Position numbers and translations under genes: made by a program
The notes under the pieces: model-generated
Told to the model about the DNA's origin: nothing
What the model saw: the letters and a program-made list of their open reading frames with translations, nothing else
Databases searched by the model: none
In this document: one piece after another, positions 1-11,024 of the stretch
How positions within the stretch are numbered: position 1 is the first letter of the stretch
Layout of the letters: every line of letters starts with the position of its first letter
Assembly (NCBI RefSeq): GCF_028473665.1
Contig: NZ_CP098774.1
Coordinates: 3,562,501 to 3,626,500 of the forward strand
Source: Sphingomonas sp. QA11
GTDB lineage: Bacteria; Pseudomonadota; Alphaproteobacteria; Sphingomonadales; Sphingomonadaceae
Length of the DNA stretch: 64,000 nucleotides
Direction: 5' to 3'

Positions 1-1
1 C

Positions 2-1228
2 CAGCCCGCCGAAATGACGATCGAGCGCGTCAGCGAAGGCTCGCCGCCGTGCCCCATAGACGATGTTCGTCTTGCGCGCGTGGCGACGCAGTTCACCGGC
101 GTCGATCAATTCCGCGACAGCATCCTCGGTCAGGGTGTTTCCCTGCCGGTCGAGCGACATCACCTGATGCGCAATCGCGTCGATCACTCGCGTCGGCGCG
201 ACAATATAGCCGATCCGCAGGCTGGGCAGCGTCAGCTTGGACAGCGACCCGATATAGATGATCCGGCCCGGCGCGTAGCTGGCAAGCGGCAGCAGCGGCT
301 GCGATTCGAAATGATATTCATGGTCGTAATCATCCTCGATGATCGCAAAGGCGAATTGCCGCGCCAGTTCGAGCAGCCGCAGCCGTCGCTCGGGCCGCAG
401 CGCCACGGTGGTCGGAAACTGATGATGCGGCGTCAGGAAGATCGCCTTGACGCGGTGCAGCCGGCACATGCGCTCCACAGCCTCGACATCGATGCCGTCA
501 CGATCGAGCGGGACGCCGACCACCGTCGCGCCCATCGCCTGGAAGACGACGGCGGCCGGGGCGTAGCTGAGCGATTCCATCAGCACGGTATCGCCACGGG
601 AGAGCAGGATCCGCGCCGCCAGCGCCACCCCCATCTGGCTGCCCCGCGTGATGCAGATATTATCGACTCCGGCGACCACGCCGCGCTGCGCATTGAGCAT
701 GTCGGCGATGCACTGGCGCAGCACGGCCGATCCGCGCGGATCCCCATAGCGCAACCGGTTGCCGCGCCGCGCCCGCGCGATCGAGTCGCGATAAGCTCGG
801 GCCAGGAGCTCGGTCGGGAACAGCCGGCAATCAGGGCTCCCCTCGTCGAAGGTGAGCCAGTCGCTGCCCGACAGGACAAAAGGTGCGGTCGCCGTCATCG
901 CGAAGGGAAATTCGGCTGTGTCGGGCGGTCCTGCCACGCCTTGCGGCTCGAGCGGCTGTTCCGGCAGGTTGGCGGCAACCATCGTGCCGCGCGTTCCCTT
1001 CGATTCAAGCCACCCCTGCGCGGTCAGATCGTCATAGGCGAGCACGATCGTCTTGCGGTTGACTTCAAGCGTCGCGGCAAGCTCCCGGCTGCTGGGCAGA
1101 TAGGTGCCGGGCGCCAGCCGCCCGCGCTGTATCTCGTGGATCAGCGCATGCACGATCTGGAGGTAGAGCGGCATCGCCCGCGTGGCGCTGATCCGCTCGG
1201 ACAGCATCACCTTCCATGGTCGCAGCAT
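2..1228 (-). CDS. MocR-family (GntR HTH + aminotransferase fold) regulator, 3' end outside the window
   Basis: Read on the minus strand from an ATG at 1228; the frame is open to the window edge, giving 409 residues of a protein that is usually 450-500. The first ~75 residues are a GntR winged helix (PLYLQIVHALIHEI, LPSSRELAATLEVNRKT). After a linker comes a fold-type I aminotransferase domain with IIEDDYDHEY and the PLP-lysine motif SLSK (Lys331). MocR proteins are PLP- or amine-sensing transcription factors. The gene is the last visible in a leftward series of peptide-scavenging genes, 69 bp after the alpha/beta hydrolase, and may regulate them or an amine/amino-acid gene beyond the edge. 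The target is unknown. Confidence 0.9.
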   Translation of the reverse strand, partial: MLRPWKVMLSERISATRAMPLYLQIVHALIHEIQRGRLAPGTYLPSSRELAATLEVNRKTIVLAYDDLTAQGWLESKGTRGTMVAANLPEQPLEPQGVAGPPDTAEFPFAMTATAPFVLSGSDWLTFDEGSPDCRLFPTELLARAYRDSIARARRGNRLRYGDPRGSAVLRQCIADMLNAQRGVVAGVDNICITRGSQMGVALAARILLSRGDTVLMESLSYAPAAVVFQAMGATVVGVPLDRDGIDVEAVERMCRLHRVKAIFLTPHHQFPTTVALRPERRLRLLELARQFAFAIIEDDYDHEYHFESQPLLPLASYAPGRIIYIGSLSKLTLPSLRIGYIVAPTRVIDAIAHQVMSLDRQGNTLTEDAVAELIDAGELRRHARKTNIVYGARRRAFADALDRHFGGL

Positions 1229-1297
1229 TGGACCCTCACCTGCTCGACTATTCAACCATCCTATGGGCCATGCCGCCAGGAGCGGCAAGCGACCCGC

Positions 1298-2224
1298 TCA
1301 GGGCCTCAATTGCGCCGCCAGCCAACGCGCGCCATCGTCGATCGCGCGCGCGGCGAGCGGTGAGATACCGACCGCTTCGATGAAGCTGTGGGTGGCACCG
1401 GCATAGAGCCGGGCCTCGACCGGCACGCCCGCAGCCGCCAGCCGCGCCGCCATCTCACGATTCTCATCGGCTAGGATGTCGCATTCGGCGATGCACAGGA
1501 AGGTCGGTGGCAGACCCGCGAGATCGGCCAGGAGCGGCCGGGCATAGGGATCGTCACGATCCGTCTCGCCGAGATAATCAGTCCAGAAGGCAGCCATCTC
1601 CTCCGGATTGAGGATATAGTCGTCCGACTGGAAAAGGCCGTGCGAGGCGCGGGGTTCAGTGTCGAACGCGCCATAATTGACCAGCACAGCACCCAGCCAA
1701 TCCTGGCCTGCATCGCGCAGCCGCAGCGCGGTGGCGACCGCGAGGTTCCCGCCGGCGGAATCGCCGCCGATCGCGATCCGCCGCGGATCGAGCCCGAATG
1801 CCGCACCCTCGGCTCGCAGCCATTCGAGCGCCGCGTGAACCTCCTCCAACGCTTGCGGATAGCGCGCCTCGGGGCTCAGGCTGTAGTTCACGCCCAGCAC
1901 AGCGCAGCCGCTGCGCGCGGCATATTCGCGCATCAGTCGATCATGCGTATCGATGCTGAACAACACCCAGCCGCCGCCATGGAGATACACGAGCACGGGC
2001 AGATCCGGGGCATCGTCGGGGCGGTGAAGACGTGCCGTCACGCCCCCGATATGCAGGTCGACGGTCGAAGCCATCACCGGGCCGCCGAGATTCCAACGCT
2101 CGCGCACGAGCCCTGCAATACGCCGACGATCCGCCACGTCGACCGGCGAACCATGCCGTTCATATTCGGCCGTCACCTGTCGCTGGAACGCCCGGATCTC
2201 GGGATCGAGATCGTCGGGTGTCAC
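1298..2224 (-). CDS. alpha/beta hydrolase, hormone-sensitive-lipase (HSL) family
   Basis: A 308-aa cytoplasmic esterase-type hydrolase with no signal peptide. The oxyanion motif HGGG is at residues 82-85, the nucleophile elbow GDSAGG has Ser156, and the probable acid and base are Asp249 (AECDILADE) and His279 (ATHSF). This is the complete HSL (Abhydrolase_3) signature and a normal length. The start is a GTG that overlaps the stop of the upstream PAI2-like gene in a GTGA junction, so the two are translationally coupled. HSL enzymes hydrolyse short acyl or aryl esters; the substrate here is not deducible. Confidence 0.9.
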   Translation of the reverse strand: MTPDDLDPEIRAFQRQVTAEYERHGSPVDVADRRRIAGLVRERWNLGGPVMASTVDLHIGGVTARLHRPDDAPDLPVLVYLHGGGWVLFSIDTHDRLMREYAARSGCAVLGVNYSLSPEARYPQALEEVHAALEWLRAEGAAFGLDPRRIAIGGDSAGGNLAVATALRLRDAGQDWLGAVLVNYGAFDTEPRASHGLFQSDDYILNPEEMAAFWTDYLGETDRDDPYARPLLADLAGLPPTFLCIAECDILADENREMAARLAAAGVPVEARLYAGATHSFIEAVGISPLAARAIDDGARWLAAQLRP

Positions 2225-2814
2225 GGACGCGCGTCGCGCATCATCCGCGACAGGGGCGTCTCGCCCAGCGCGTCGACAATCTCCGCAAAGGCAGTGTCGG
2301 ATTCGTCCTGGCCCAGCTTGAACTTCGCGTCGCTGCGGATCACCCTCGCGCGGAACGCGACGATGTGCGGCAACATCCTGGCATAGCGGTCGCCCATCGT
2401 ATCGACGGTCCAGGCACCGGATGCCTGCCCCTCCAGCGCGTTCACCAGTTCGGCGATCGCGCGATCATTCTCCTCGGGGAGGAGGCTGATGTCGACCTCG
2501 AATTGCGCCAGGGCATAGTTCCAGGTTGGCGCCCAGCCGGGGGCGGAGACCCAGGCAGGCGGGATATAGGCGTGCGGACCCTGGAACAGGATCAGCGCGC
2601 GAGGCCGGTCGCGCACCATCCCCACCTGCGGATTGGCCCGCGCGAAATGGCCAAAGAATTCGATGACCGCGCCCGCTTCGTCGGTGTGCGGCAAAAGCGG
2701 CAGGGGCGTCGTCGCATACCCCTGCGGACCATTCGATATGACAAGGCCAAGCATCTGCGCGCGCACGAACGCAGCGACATCCTCCGGCGATCTCGGCGAG
2801 AATTTCCCGTTCAT
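2221..2814 (-). CDS. PAI2-family FMN-binding negative transcriptional regulator-like protein
   Basis: A 197-aa protein of the PAI2/FMN-binding split-barrel family: N-terminal PEDVAAFVRAQMLGLVISN, central FFGHFARANPQ and PHAYIPPAWV, then a trailing helical part. The Bacillus prototype was named as a repressor of protease and sporulation genes, but most members are simply flavin-binding split barrels. I chose the ATG at 2814 because it forms an ATGA overlap with the stop of the upstream S9 peptidase gene; an in-frame ATG at 2835 lies inside that gene. Its place between a peptidase and a hydrolase fits a peptide-degradation context, but its biochemical role is unknown. Confidence 0.85.
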   Translation of the reverse strand: MNGKFSPRSPEDVAAFVRAQMLGLVISNGPQGYATTPLPLLPHTDEAGAVIEFFGHFARANPQVGMVRDRPRALILFQGPHAYIPPAWVSAPGWAPTWNYALAQFEVDISLLPEENDRAIAELVNALEGQASGAWTVDTMGDRYARMLPHIVAFRARVIRSDAKFKLGQDESDTAFAEIVDALGETPLSRMMRDARP

Positions 2815-4997
2815 CGTTGCGGCACGATGCCCCATTTGCGGTCGGCCGCCCAGATCGCAAAGGCATGGAACAATGCCTCCTGCTCCTGCGCCGCCGCCGC
2901 ACCCGATGCGCCCATATGCCCGCCGGTCGTGGCGATGCGGGCCATCACCGGATTGCCGGCGGTGGTAAGAGACCTGGCGCGCACCGCGAATTTGAGCGGC
3001 TCGTAGAAGGCGACGCGTTCATCGGCGACACTGCCCGTCGCCAGCAATGCCGGATAGGCAGCGGGCCTGAGCTGATCATAGGGCGAATAGCTCGCGATAT
3101 AGGCATATTCCGCCGGCACGCGCGGATCGCCCCAGATCGGCAGCGCGGTCAACCCGAGCGGATGTGTCTCGAAATAATCCATCGTGTTGAGCGGGTCGAC
3201 GAACGGCACCTGCGCGATCACCCCGGCCCAGAGATCGGGTCGCATCGTATAGATCGCCCCCATCAGCAACCCGCCCGCCGAATAGCCATGGGCGACGATC
3301 CGGCCCTTCGCGGCATAGCCTTTGTCCACGAGATGCTCGGCGCAGGCGATGAAGTCAGTGAAGGTCTTCTTCTTCCCTGTCTTCAGGACCGACCGCCACC
3401 AGTCGTTGCCGCGCTCTGCACCGCCCCGGACATGGGCGATCGCATAGGTCCAGCCCTGATCGACCAACGCGATCTTGCCGGCCTCGAACGCCGCATCGAC
3501 CGTCGCGCCGTAGGAGCCATAACCATAAAGGAACAAGGGTGCCTTGCCGTCCTTCGGCGTGCCCTTCCGGCGCAATATGGTGATCGGCACCCGCATACCG
3601 TCTTCGGTCGTCGCCTCGATCCGTTCGAGATCGTATCCGCCGGGATCATAGGCGGGATTGGCAGCAACGGCCGCGGCCGGCGCCGAGGCCCCGTCCTTCA
3701 GCGCCAGGCGGTAGGCGCGCGGCGCGAGACGCGGCGACTGATAGGTGAAGGACAGCGCGGATGCCGCCCAGCCCTGCCCATGCGGGACCGACAGGGCATA
3801 GGCGGGCTCGTCGAACGCAACCTCGCGCTCCTTGCCGTCCTTGCCCATCATCACCAGCCGGGGCAGCGCGTCACGCCATTCCTCCCGCACCAGCGTATCG
3901 CGGAACGGATGAATCGCGGCGATGAACCGCCCGGCCTTGTGCGGGACCCACTCCTTCCAGTGCGACCGCCCCGGCGCGGCGACCGGCGCGGTCATGATCT
4001 TCATGTCGACCGCATCGTCTACATCGGTCAGGATCACGAGCCGGTCGTCCCAGTGATCGACATCGTAGCGCAGACCTTCGGCGCGCTTCTCGACCAGGAT
4101 CGGCCTGGCGACGGGATCGCTCGCCGGCACCAGCCATGCCTCGGTCCGCGCGCTGTTGAGCAGGCGAATCACGACGAAGCCGCCGGATGCAGTGGTCTTC
4201 AGCTCGATGAAGAAGGCAGGGTCCGCCTCGGCGTGAATCTGGACATCAGTGCCGTCCTGCATATCCCGCCGCCACACCGAGTTGGGATGGCCGTTGCCGT
4301 CGCGACCGACCCAGAAGAGATAGCGGCCGCCTGAATCGAAAGCGAAGCTGCCGTGACTTTCATTGATGTCGGTCACCACCATCCGGCCGGTAGCGATTTC
4401 GCGCACGCGGATGCCGAAGATACCGGAACCGGTCAGGTCCTGTGACCATCCGAACAGTTTCTGGTCGGGGCTATGGAAGGTCCCGCCCCAGTGCAGCGCG
4501 AAGAATTTCCTGCCGGCCGCCTCCGCCCCGACGTCGAGCAGTATCTGTTCGGCCCCGCCCCTGGCCGGGCGTCGCGCAAAGACCGGATACTGGCTGTCGG
4601 CCGGCTGGCGCTGATAATAGAAATAGCCGCCATCCTCGACCTCGATCGGCGCGTCCGCCCCGGCCTCCACAGCCCGGGCGCGCGCCAGCAGCGTTGCCTG
4701 GAGTGGCCTGGACGGCGCAAGCATCGCATCGGTGTAGGCATTCTCGGCCTTCACCGCCGCGGCGATCGGCGCGTCGAGCGTCGCCGGATCGCGCAGCACC
4801 GCGTGCCAGTCCTTCGGGCGCATCCACGCATAGTCATCGGTGCGCTTGTGACCGAAATTGCCGACCACGGCCGGCATGCGTACTGGCTGCGGCGGAACCG
4901 GCCAGCGTGTCGTCGCGGCGAGCGCGCGACCCGGCCGCGCCAGCGTCCCCGCGGCAAGGGCCAGCATCGATACGCATAGATGTCGCCGGTCGATCAT
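2811..4997 (-). CDS. prolyl oligopeptidase family S9 serine peptidase (oligopeptidase B-like), Tat-exported
   Basis: A 728-aa S9 peptidase. The N-terminal signal MIDRRHLCVSMLALAAG has a twin-arginine and a hydrophobic core ending near RALAA, so Tat export to the periplasm is likely. The N-terminal part is the seven-bladed propeller. The C-terminal alpha/beta hydrolase domain has the nucleophile in GYSAGGLL (Ser573), an aspartate in SVADERV and the histidine in GGHMGASG. Oligopeptidase B usually shows GxSAGG, which fits. It should cleave short peptides imported by the neighbouring TonB receptor. An in-frame ATG further upstream (5018) is possible, but the Tat motif supports 4997. Confidence 0.9.
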   Translation of the reverse strand: MIDRRHLCVSMLALAAGTLARPGRALAATTRWPVPPQPVRMPAVVGNFGHKRTDDYAWMRPKDWHAVLRDPATLDAPIAAAVKAENAYTDAMLAPSRPLQATLLARARAVEAGADAPIEVEDGGYFYYQRQPADSQYPVFARRPARGGAEQILLDVGAEAAGRKFFALHWGGTFHSPDQKLFGWSQDLTGSGIFGIRVREIATGRMVVTDINESHGSFAFDSGGRYLFWVGRDGNGHPNSVWRRDMQDGTDVQIHAEADPAFFIELKTTASGGFVVIRLLNSARTEAWLVPASDPVARPILVEKRAEGLRYDVDHWDDRLVILTDVDDAVDMKIMTAPVAAPGRSHWKEWVPHKAGRFIAAIHPFRDTLVREEWRDALPRLVMMGKDGKEREVAFDEPAYALSVPHGQGWAASALSFTYQSPRLAPRAYRLALKDGASAPAAAVAANPAYDPGGYDLERIEATTEDGMRVPITILRRKGTPKDGKAPLFLYGYGSYGATVDAAFEAGKIALVDQGWTYAIAHVRGGAERGNDWWRSVLKTGKKKTFTDFIACAEHLVDKGYAAKGRIVAHGYSAGGLLMGAIYTMRPDLWAGVIAQVPFVDPLNTMDYFETHPLGLTALPIWGDPRVPAEYAYIASYSPYDQLRPAAYPALLATGSVADERVAFYEPLKFAVRARSLTTAGNPVMARIATTGGHMGASGAAAAQEQEALFHAFAIWAADRKWGIVPQR

Positions 4998-5058
4998 GTC
5001 GTTCCCATTCGTTTCCATGGCCGGAGGCGGTCGGCGCCCCGACCGCCTTCGCACTGTC

Positions 5059-7236
<2,178 letters not shown>

Positions 7237-7260
7237 GGTCGCATACCCCTTCATGGTGAT

Positions 7261-7289
7261 GCGGGCTGCGGCTTTTGCCGCTTGCCCGC
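7261..7289 (-). promoter_or_regulatory. strong intercistronic hairpin upstream of the TonB receptor gene
   Basis: On the plus strand GCGGGC-t-GCGGC-tttt-GCCGC-tt-GCCCGC forms a nearly perfect 11-bp GC stem with a 4-nt loop. It lies in the 89-bp gap between the amidohydrolase stop and the receptor start, 25 nt before the receptor ATG. No U-run follows in the direction of transcription, so it is more likely an mRNA processing or stability element, or a partial attenuator, than a terminator. Confidence 0.5.
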
Positions 7290-7325
7290 TCCTTGGCCGC
7301 CATTCCCTCTGACGGCCTCTTCCGG

Positions 7326-8993
7326 TCAGCCGTCTTGCGGCCCGAAACGCTGTTTCCCGCCGACGAAGGTGCGCAGCACCCTCGTCCGGGCGATGCTCGC
7401 CGGAGGAACGCTGCGCGGATCAGCATCAAGCACGACAAGGTCGGCGAGATACCCGCGCGCGATCAGTCCGAGCCGGTCTTCCTGGAAACCGGCATGGGCG
7501 TTGGCACTGGTATAGGCAGTGAGCGCCTGTTCGACCGTGACCTTCTGGTCTGGCAACCAGCCGTCCGGGTTGAGTCCGTCGATCGTGGCGCGCGTGACCG
7601 CGGCATGAATGCCGGCGATCGGGTCGAACGGCGCCACCGGCCAGTCAGACCCGAAAGTGACGCGCGCACCGGCGTCGAGCAGCGACTTGAACGAATAGGT
7701 GCCGCGCAGCCGCGATTCACCGATACGCTTCACCGCCCAGCGGCCGTCGTCGATCGCGTGATAAGGCTGGACCGAGGCGATCACATCCTGCCGCGCGAAG
7801 CGCGGGATCGCGGCCTGGCTGAGATGCTGGGCATGCTCGATGCGGAAACGCCGGTCGCGCTTGCCGTTGACGCGGGCGACGTCCGCATAGATGTCGAGCA
7901 ATTCGTCGTTCGCCTCGTCACCAATCGCGTGGACCGTCACCGGCATATGGCGCGCATCGGCAGCGGCGACCCATGTCGCGATGTCAGCGCGGGGCGTCAC
8001 CCGCACGCCGCGCGTGTCGGGCGCATCGCTATAGGGATCGCGGAACAGGGCGGTGCGCGATCCAAGCGACCCGTCCATCAGGCCCTTGACCCCGCCCCAG
8101 CGAATCCAGTCGTCGCCCCTGCCCTCGGCCGCGACGATCCCCGCCATCTTTTCCCAGTCGGCCAGCGGGACGAAGGAATAGAAGCGCATGTCCGGCCGTC
8201 CCTTCGCGCCCAGGCGCCGCAGGGCATCGTACATCGACCAGTCGATCTCGGGTGAATGCGCCTGCGCCACCCCCTTCGACAGGCCCTCGGCGATGCCGCC
8301 GCGCAGGATATCCTCGATCCCCGCCTCGTCGAGCTTCGGGATCGCGCGCTCCGCCAGCCAGGCGGCGTTATCCTTGAGGATACCGGTCGGCTCACCCGTT
8401 GCGTCGCGCACGATCACCCCACCTTCCGGCGGCACGGTGTTACGATCGATCCCGGCCAGCTTCAGCGCGACCGAATTGAGCAGGATCATGTGCAGGTCGA
8501 GCCGGTTCACCGCCACCGGATGGTCCGGCGTGACGGCGTCGATCCACGCGCGGGTCGGCAGGTCGCCGCCCCAGAGCTGCTCGTCCCAATAGCCACCCTC
8601 GACCCATTGGCCGGGCTTGAGCAGCCGCGCCGCCGCGCCGACCCGTTCGGCAAAGGCGGCCGGCGTGCGCGCATCGCGCAGGCTCGGCTGACGCAGCATC
8701 GCCGATCCGCGCAGGAAATGCGTATGATTGTCGGTGAAGGCCGGCATCAAGAACGCGCCGTCAAGGTCGATCACGCGCGTCGCCCGAGTGGTCGCCGCGC
8801 GAACCGCGCCAGCACCGATCGTGGCGATCCTGTCGCCGACAATCCCCACCGCGGTAACCGCTTCCCGTTCGCGCCGCCCGGTCCACACCCGGGCATTGAC
8901 CAGGGCCACATCAAGGCCGGGCGCCGCCGCCAGCAATGGCGAGGTCAGCATCATCGCAGCGCTTGCGCCGATGAACTGGCGACGATCGATCAT
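7326..8993 (-). CDS. amidohydrolase (YtcJ-like), Tat-exported
   Basis: A 555-aa member of the amidohydrolase superfamily (YtcJ/NfdA-like, amidohydro_3). It starts MIDRRQFIGASAAMMLTSPLLAAAP, a twin-arginine signal very like that of the nearby oligopeptidase. Metal-site motifs are visible: DNHTHF for the first strand, VTVHAIGDEAND, RIEHAQHL, and GSDWPVAPFDP near the C-terminus for the last aspartate. Members hydrolyse formamides, imides or amides. A GTG at 9002 is an alternative start. It is first in the leftward series and probably acts on compounds taken up by the receptor. Confidence 0.88.
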   Translation of the reverse strand: MIDRRQFIGASAAMMLTSPLLAAAPGLDVALVNARVWTGRREREAVTAVGIVGDRIATIGAGAVRAATTRATRVIDLDGAFLMPAFTDNHTHFLRGSAMLRQPSLRDARTPAAFAERVGAAARLLKPGQWVEGGYWDEQLWGGDLPTRAWIDAVTPDHPVAVNRLDLHMILLNSVALKLAGIDRNTVPPEGGVIVRDATGEPTGILKDNAAWLAERAIPKLDEAGIEDILRGGIAEGLSKGVAQAHSPEIDWSMYDALRRLGAKGRPDMRFYSFVPLADWEKMAGIVAAEGRGDDWIRWGGVKGLMDGSLGSRTALFRDPYSDAPDTRGVRVTPRADIATWVAAADARHMPVTVHAIGDEANDELLDIYADVARVNGKRDRRFRIEHAQHLSQAAIPRFARQDVIASVQPYHAIDDGRWAVKRIGESRLRGTYSFKSLLDAGARVTFGSDWPVAPFDPIAGIHAAVTRATIDGLNPDGWLPDQKVTVEQALTAYTSANAHAGFQEDRLGLIARGYLADLVVLDADPRSVPPASIARTRVLRTFVGGKQRFGPQDG

Positions 8994-9057
8994 GGACGAC
9001 ACGCGGAAAGGCGACTGGTTCGGTTCATGTCGACCATAGAGGGCCGACTCGGCGGAT

Positions 9058-9079
9058 CACGAAACATCCAATTTTCGTG
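9058..9079. promoter_or_regulatory. 22-bp dyad CACGAAA-N8-TTTCGTG
   Basis: A perfect 7-bp inverted repeat with an 8-nt spacer lies in the 129-bp gap between the amidohydrolase start (8993) and the hpnL stop (9123). It is positioned as an operator for the leftward peptide-scavenging genes, about 65 nt upstream of the start codon. It could also form a weak hairpin after hpnL. Nothing in sequence identifies the cognate regulator. Confidence 0.35.
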
Positions 9080-9122
9080 GAGCGGACGGGTCCAGCTCCA
9101 GCGGCAACGCCTTGCGCGAAGA

Positions 9123-10088
9123 CTACCCTCTTCGGGAGGCGAGCACGACCGCTCGCATCTCGCCGACCTGCCACAGGATCAACGTCGGCAGGCCGATTGC
9201 AAGATCGCGGGCGCGTTTGGCCAGGGACAGCGCCAGCGCCGTTTCAGGCGGCAGGCCGAACAGCGGGGCGGCAAGCGCATAGGCTGCCTCCTGAACCCCG
9301 ATCGCGCCCGGTACCGCGAACGCCACGCTCCTGAGCGTGAAGATGAGGCTCTCGATCGAAAGCGCAGACCAGATCGAGATATCCGCGCCCATCATCAGCA
9401 GCACGATCCAGCCACCGATTCCACTGGCGATCCACCCCAGCAGGTTGAGCGCGAAGGCAAGCGCCACGCGTCGACGCCGCGCATAGGTCTCCCGCAACGC
9501 GTCGGTGATCCCGGTCATGGTGACGACCGACCCGGGCAGGAAATGCTGGGCGACCCGCCCGGCCAGACCGAGTGCGGGGCGTTGCGCGAAGAAGAACATC
9601 ACCATCCCCGCGATCATCATCCCGGTGCCCCCGAGGATAAGCGGGCGAAGCGTCGCCGCCTGGCCGCCTGCGGCAAGCAGGGAGACCATCATCGCCAGGC
9701 CGAACAGGGTGAAGATGAGTTGCGCCCCCATTTCGGTCGTCATGTCGACCACGAACGACGCATAGACCCGGGACGCGGGGACGCCGGCGGTCGTGAGCGT
9801 CCGCGTACCGACGACGATTCCACCGATCTGCGAGAAGGGCAGCAGGTCCGACACCGCCTCCCGCACTGCCCGCGCCCAGGCGAACAGGCCGATCCGGTCG
9901 AGCGGTTCCCCGGGCGCCGCCGCCAGCCATGCGGCGCCGAGAATGAAGAAAGTACCGATCGAAAGAGCGCAGAAGACCAGGAATCCGTCGATCCCGATCC
10001 GTCCCGCGACCGCCAGCACACTGCCGAACCCGATCGAGCCAAAGGCCCAGACCGCGGCAGCCAACCCAGCCAGTGTCGCGAGCAGCAT
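9123..10088 (-). CDS. hpnL: hopanoid-associated membrane protein HpnL (UPF0104/LPG-synthase TM family)
   Basis: A 321-aa polytopic inner-membrane protein with about eight hydrophobic segments. Motifs ARAVREAVSDLLPFSQIGG and GTRTLTTAGVP are characteristic of the HpnL branch of the lysylphosphatidylglycerol-synthase transmembrane family. It contains only the membrane part, not the aminoacyl-transferase domain. HpnL occurs repeatedly in hopanoid clusters; its function is unproven, and lipid flipping or head-group transfer is often suspected. It is the last gene of the leftward hpnI-J-K unit, 20 bp after the ferritin-like gene. The exact start is less certain than the frame, since no clear Shine-Dalgarno precedes the ATG at 10088. 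Confidence 0.85.
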   Translation of the reverse strand: MLLATLAGLAAAVWAFGSIGFGSVLAVAGRIGIDGFLVFCALSIGTFFILGAAWLAAAPGEPLDRIGLFAWARAVREAVSDLLPFSQIGGIVVGTRTLTTAGVPASRVYASFVVDMTTEMGAQLIFTLFGLAMMVSLLAAGGQAATLRPLILGGTGMMIAGMVMFFFAQRPALGLAGRVAQHFLPGSVVTMTGITDALRETYARRRRVALAFALNLLGWIASGIGGWIVLLMMGADISIWSALSIESLIFTLRSVAFAVPGAIGVQEAAYALAAPLFGLPPETALALSLAKRARDLAIGLPTLILWQVGEMRAVVLASRRG

Positions 10089-10108
10089 GCCCGCGCGTGC
10101 AAAATTCT

Positions 10109-11014
10109 TCAGGCGATGCCTCCCTTGCGCCCACCCGCGAAACGCAGCGCGAGGCGCATCATCGCCGGCACGAAACGCGGCCGGATCAGTCGATCGTCAT
10201 ACGGTGCCAGACGCCGGTCATTCTCGGCAAGGCAAATCCGGGCGAGCTCGGGAAAAGTCACCTCAACCCCAAGCTCCTTCGAACCGTTGAGCGTGAAGTT
10301 GTTCTCCTGCGCCTTGGTATTGTCGTCACCCATGCCCTTGGCCATGCTGATCCGCTCGCCGATCAGGAACATCCAGACGATCAGCACCTTCGCCTCGAAC
10401 AGCGGCCGACGCCACCAGGGCATGTTGCGGCGCCACCAGGCGACCCAGTTAACGAAGAACAGGATGTGCCGCCCTTCCTCGCGCATCACCGGCTCGAAGG
10501 TGTCGACCAGCTCTTCCGGAAAGAAACCGGAATCCTTGGCCAGCTTGAACAGGCCGAAACCGAAGAAGCTGTCGATACATTCCGAATAGCCGGTGCGCAT
10601 GAAAGCGAATTCCGGGTCGCGCGGGCGCTTATATTCTGCCTCGGGCGAAAGCTCGATGCCATATGCCTGGACCATGTCGGCAAGCACGATCTTGTGCCTG
10701 CTTTCCTCGAACCCGTTCATGTCGACCGCTGCCTTGAGCAACGGATCGGCGATCCCTTCACCAAAGGTCTTCACGTTCATGCCGGCCCGGCCCTCGGTAG
10801 CGACGGCGATATCCCAGATCGGCAGCGAGACGATCTTGTCGCGTGTCTCAGGATCAAGCTTCGGCCAGTCGATCAGCGCGGGGCGATACGGATCATGCGT
10901 GTCGAGCATGGTCTGGCAGAACAGGGCCCGGTGCTCCGGGCTCCCGAGGCGGATCGGGCCGGCGGGGACTGGCTCGGGCTGGGCGAAGTGGCGGAAGCCG
11001 TTGGCGATATTCAT
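10109..11014 (-). CDS. ferritin-like diiron-carboxylate protein in the hopanoid cluster
   Basis: A 301-aa soluble, helical protein with a full set of ferritin-like diiron ligands: Glu74 (ATEGR), Glu104-x-x-His107 (EESRH), Glu145 (YSECID) and Glu180-x-x-His183 (EEGRH). Such a site usually activates O2 for oxidation, desaturation or hydroxylation. The start at 11014 is 10 nt after the hpnK stop and gives a sensible N-terminus. The gene lies between hpnK and hpnL, so a role in hopanoid head-group modification or membrane-lipid chemistry is plausible, but no activity is known to me. A catalase-, rubrerythrin- or COQ7-like function is the alternative. Confidence 0.75.
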   Translation of the reverse strand: MNIANGFRHFAQPEPVPAGPIRLGSPEHRALFCQTMLDTHDPYRPALIDWPKLDPETRDKIVSLPIWDIAVATEGRAGMNVKTFGEGIADPLLKAAVDMNGFEESRHKIVLADMVQAYGIELSPEAEYKRPRDPEFAFMRTGYSECIDSFFGFGLFKLAKDSGFFPEELVDTFEPVMREEGRHILFFVNWVAWWRRNMPWWRRPLFEAKVLIVWMFLIGERISMAKGMGDDNTKAQENNFTLNGSKELGVEVTFPELARICLAENDRRLAPYDDRLIRPRFVPAMMRLALRFAGGRKGGIA

Positions 11015-11024
11015 GGCACTGGTC

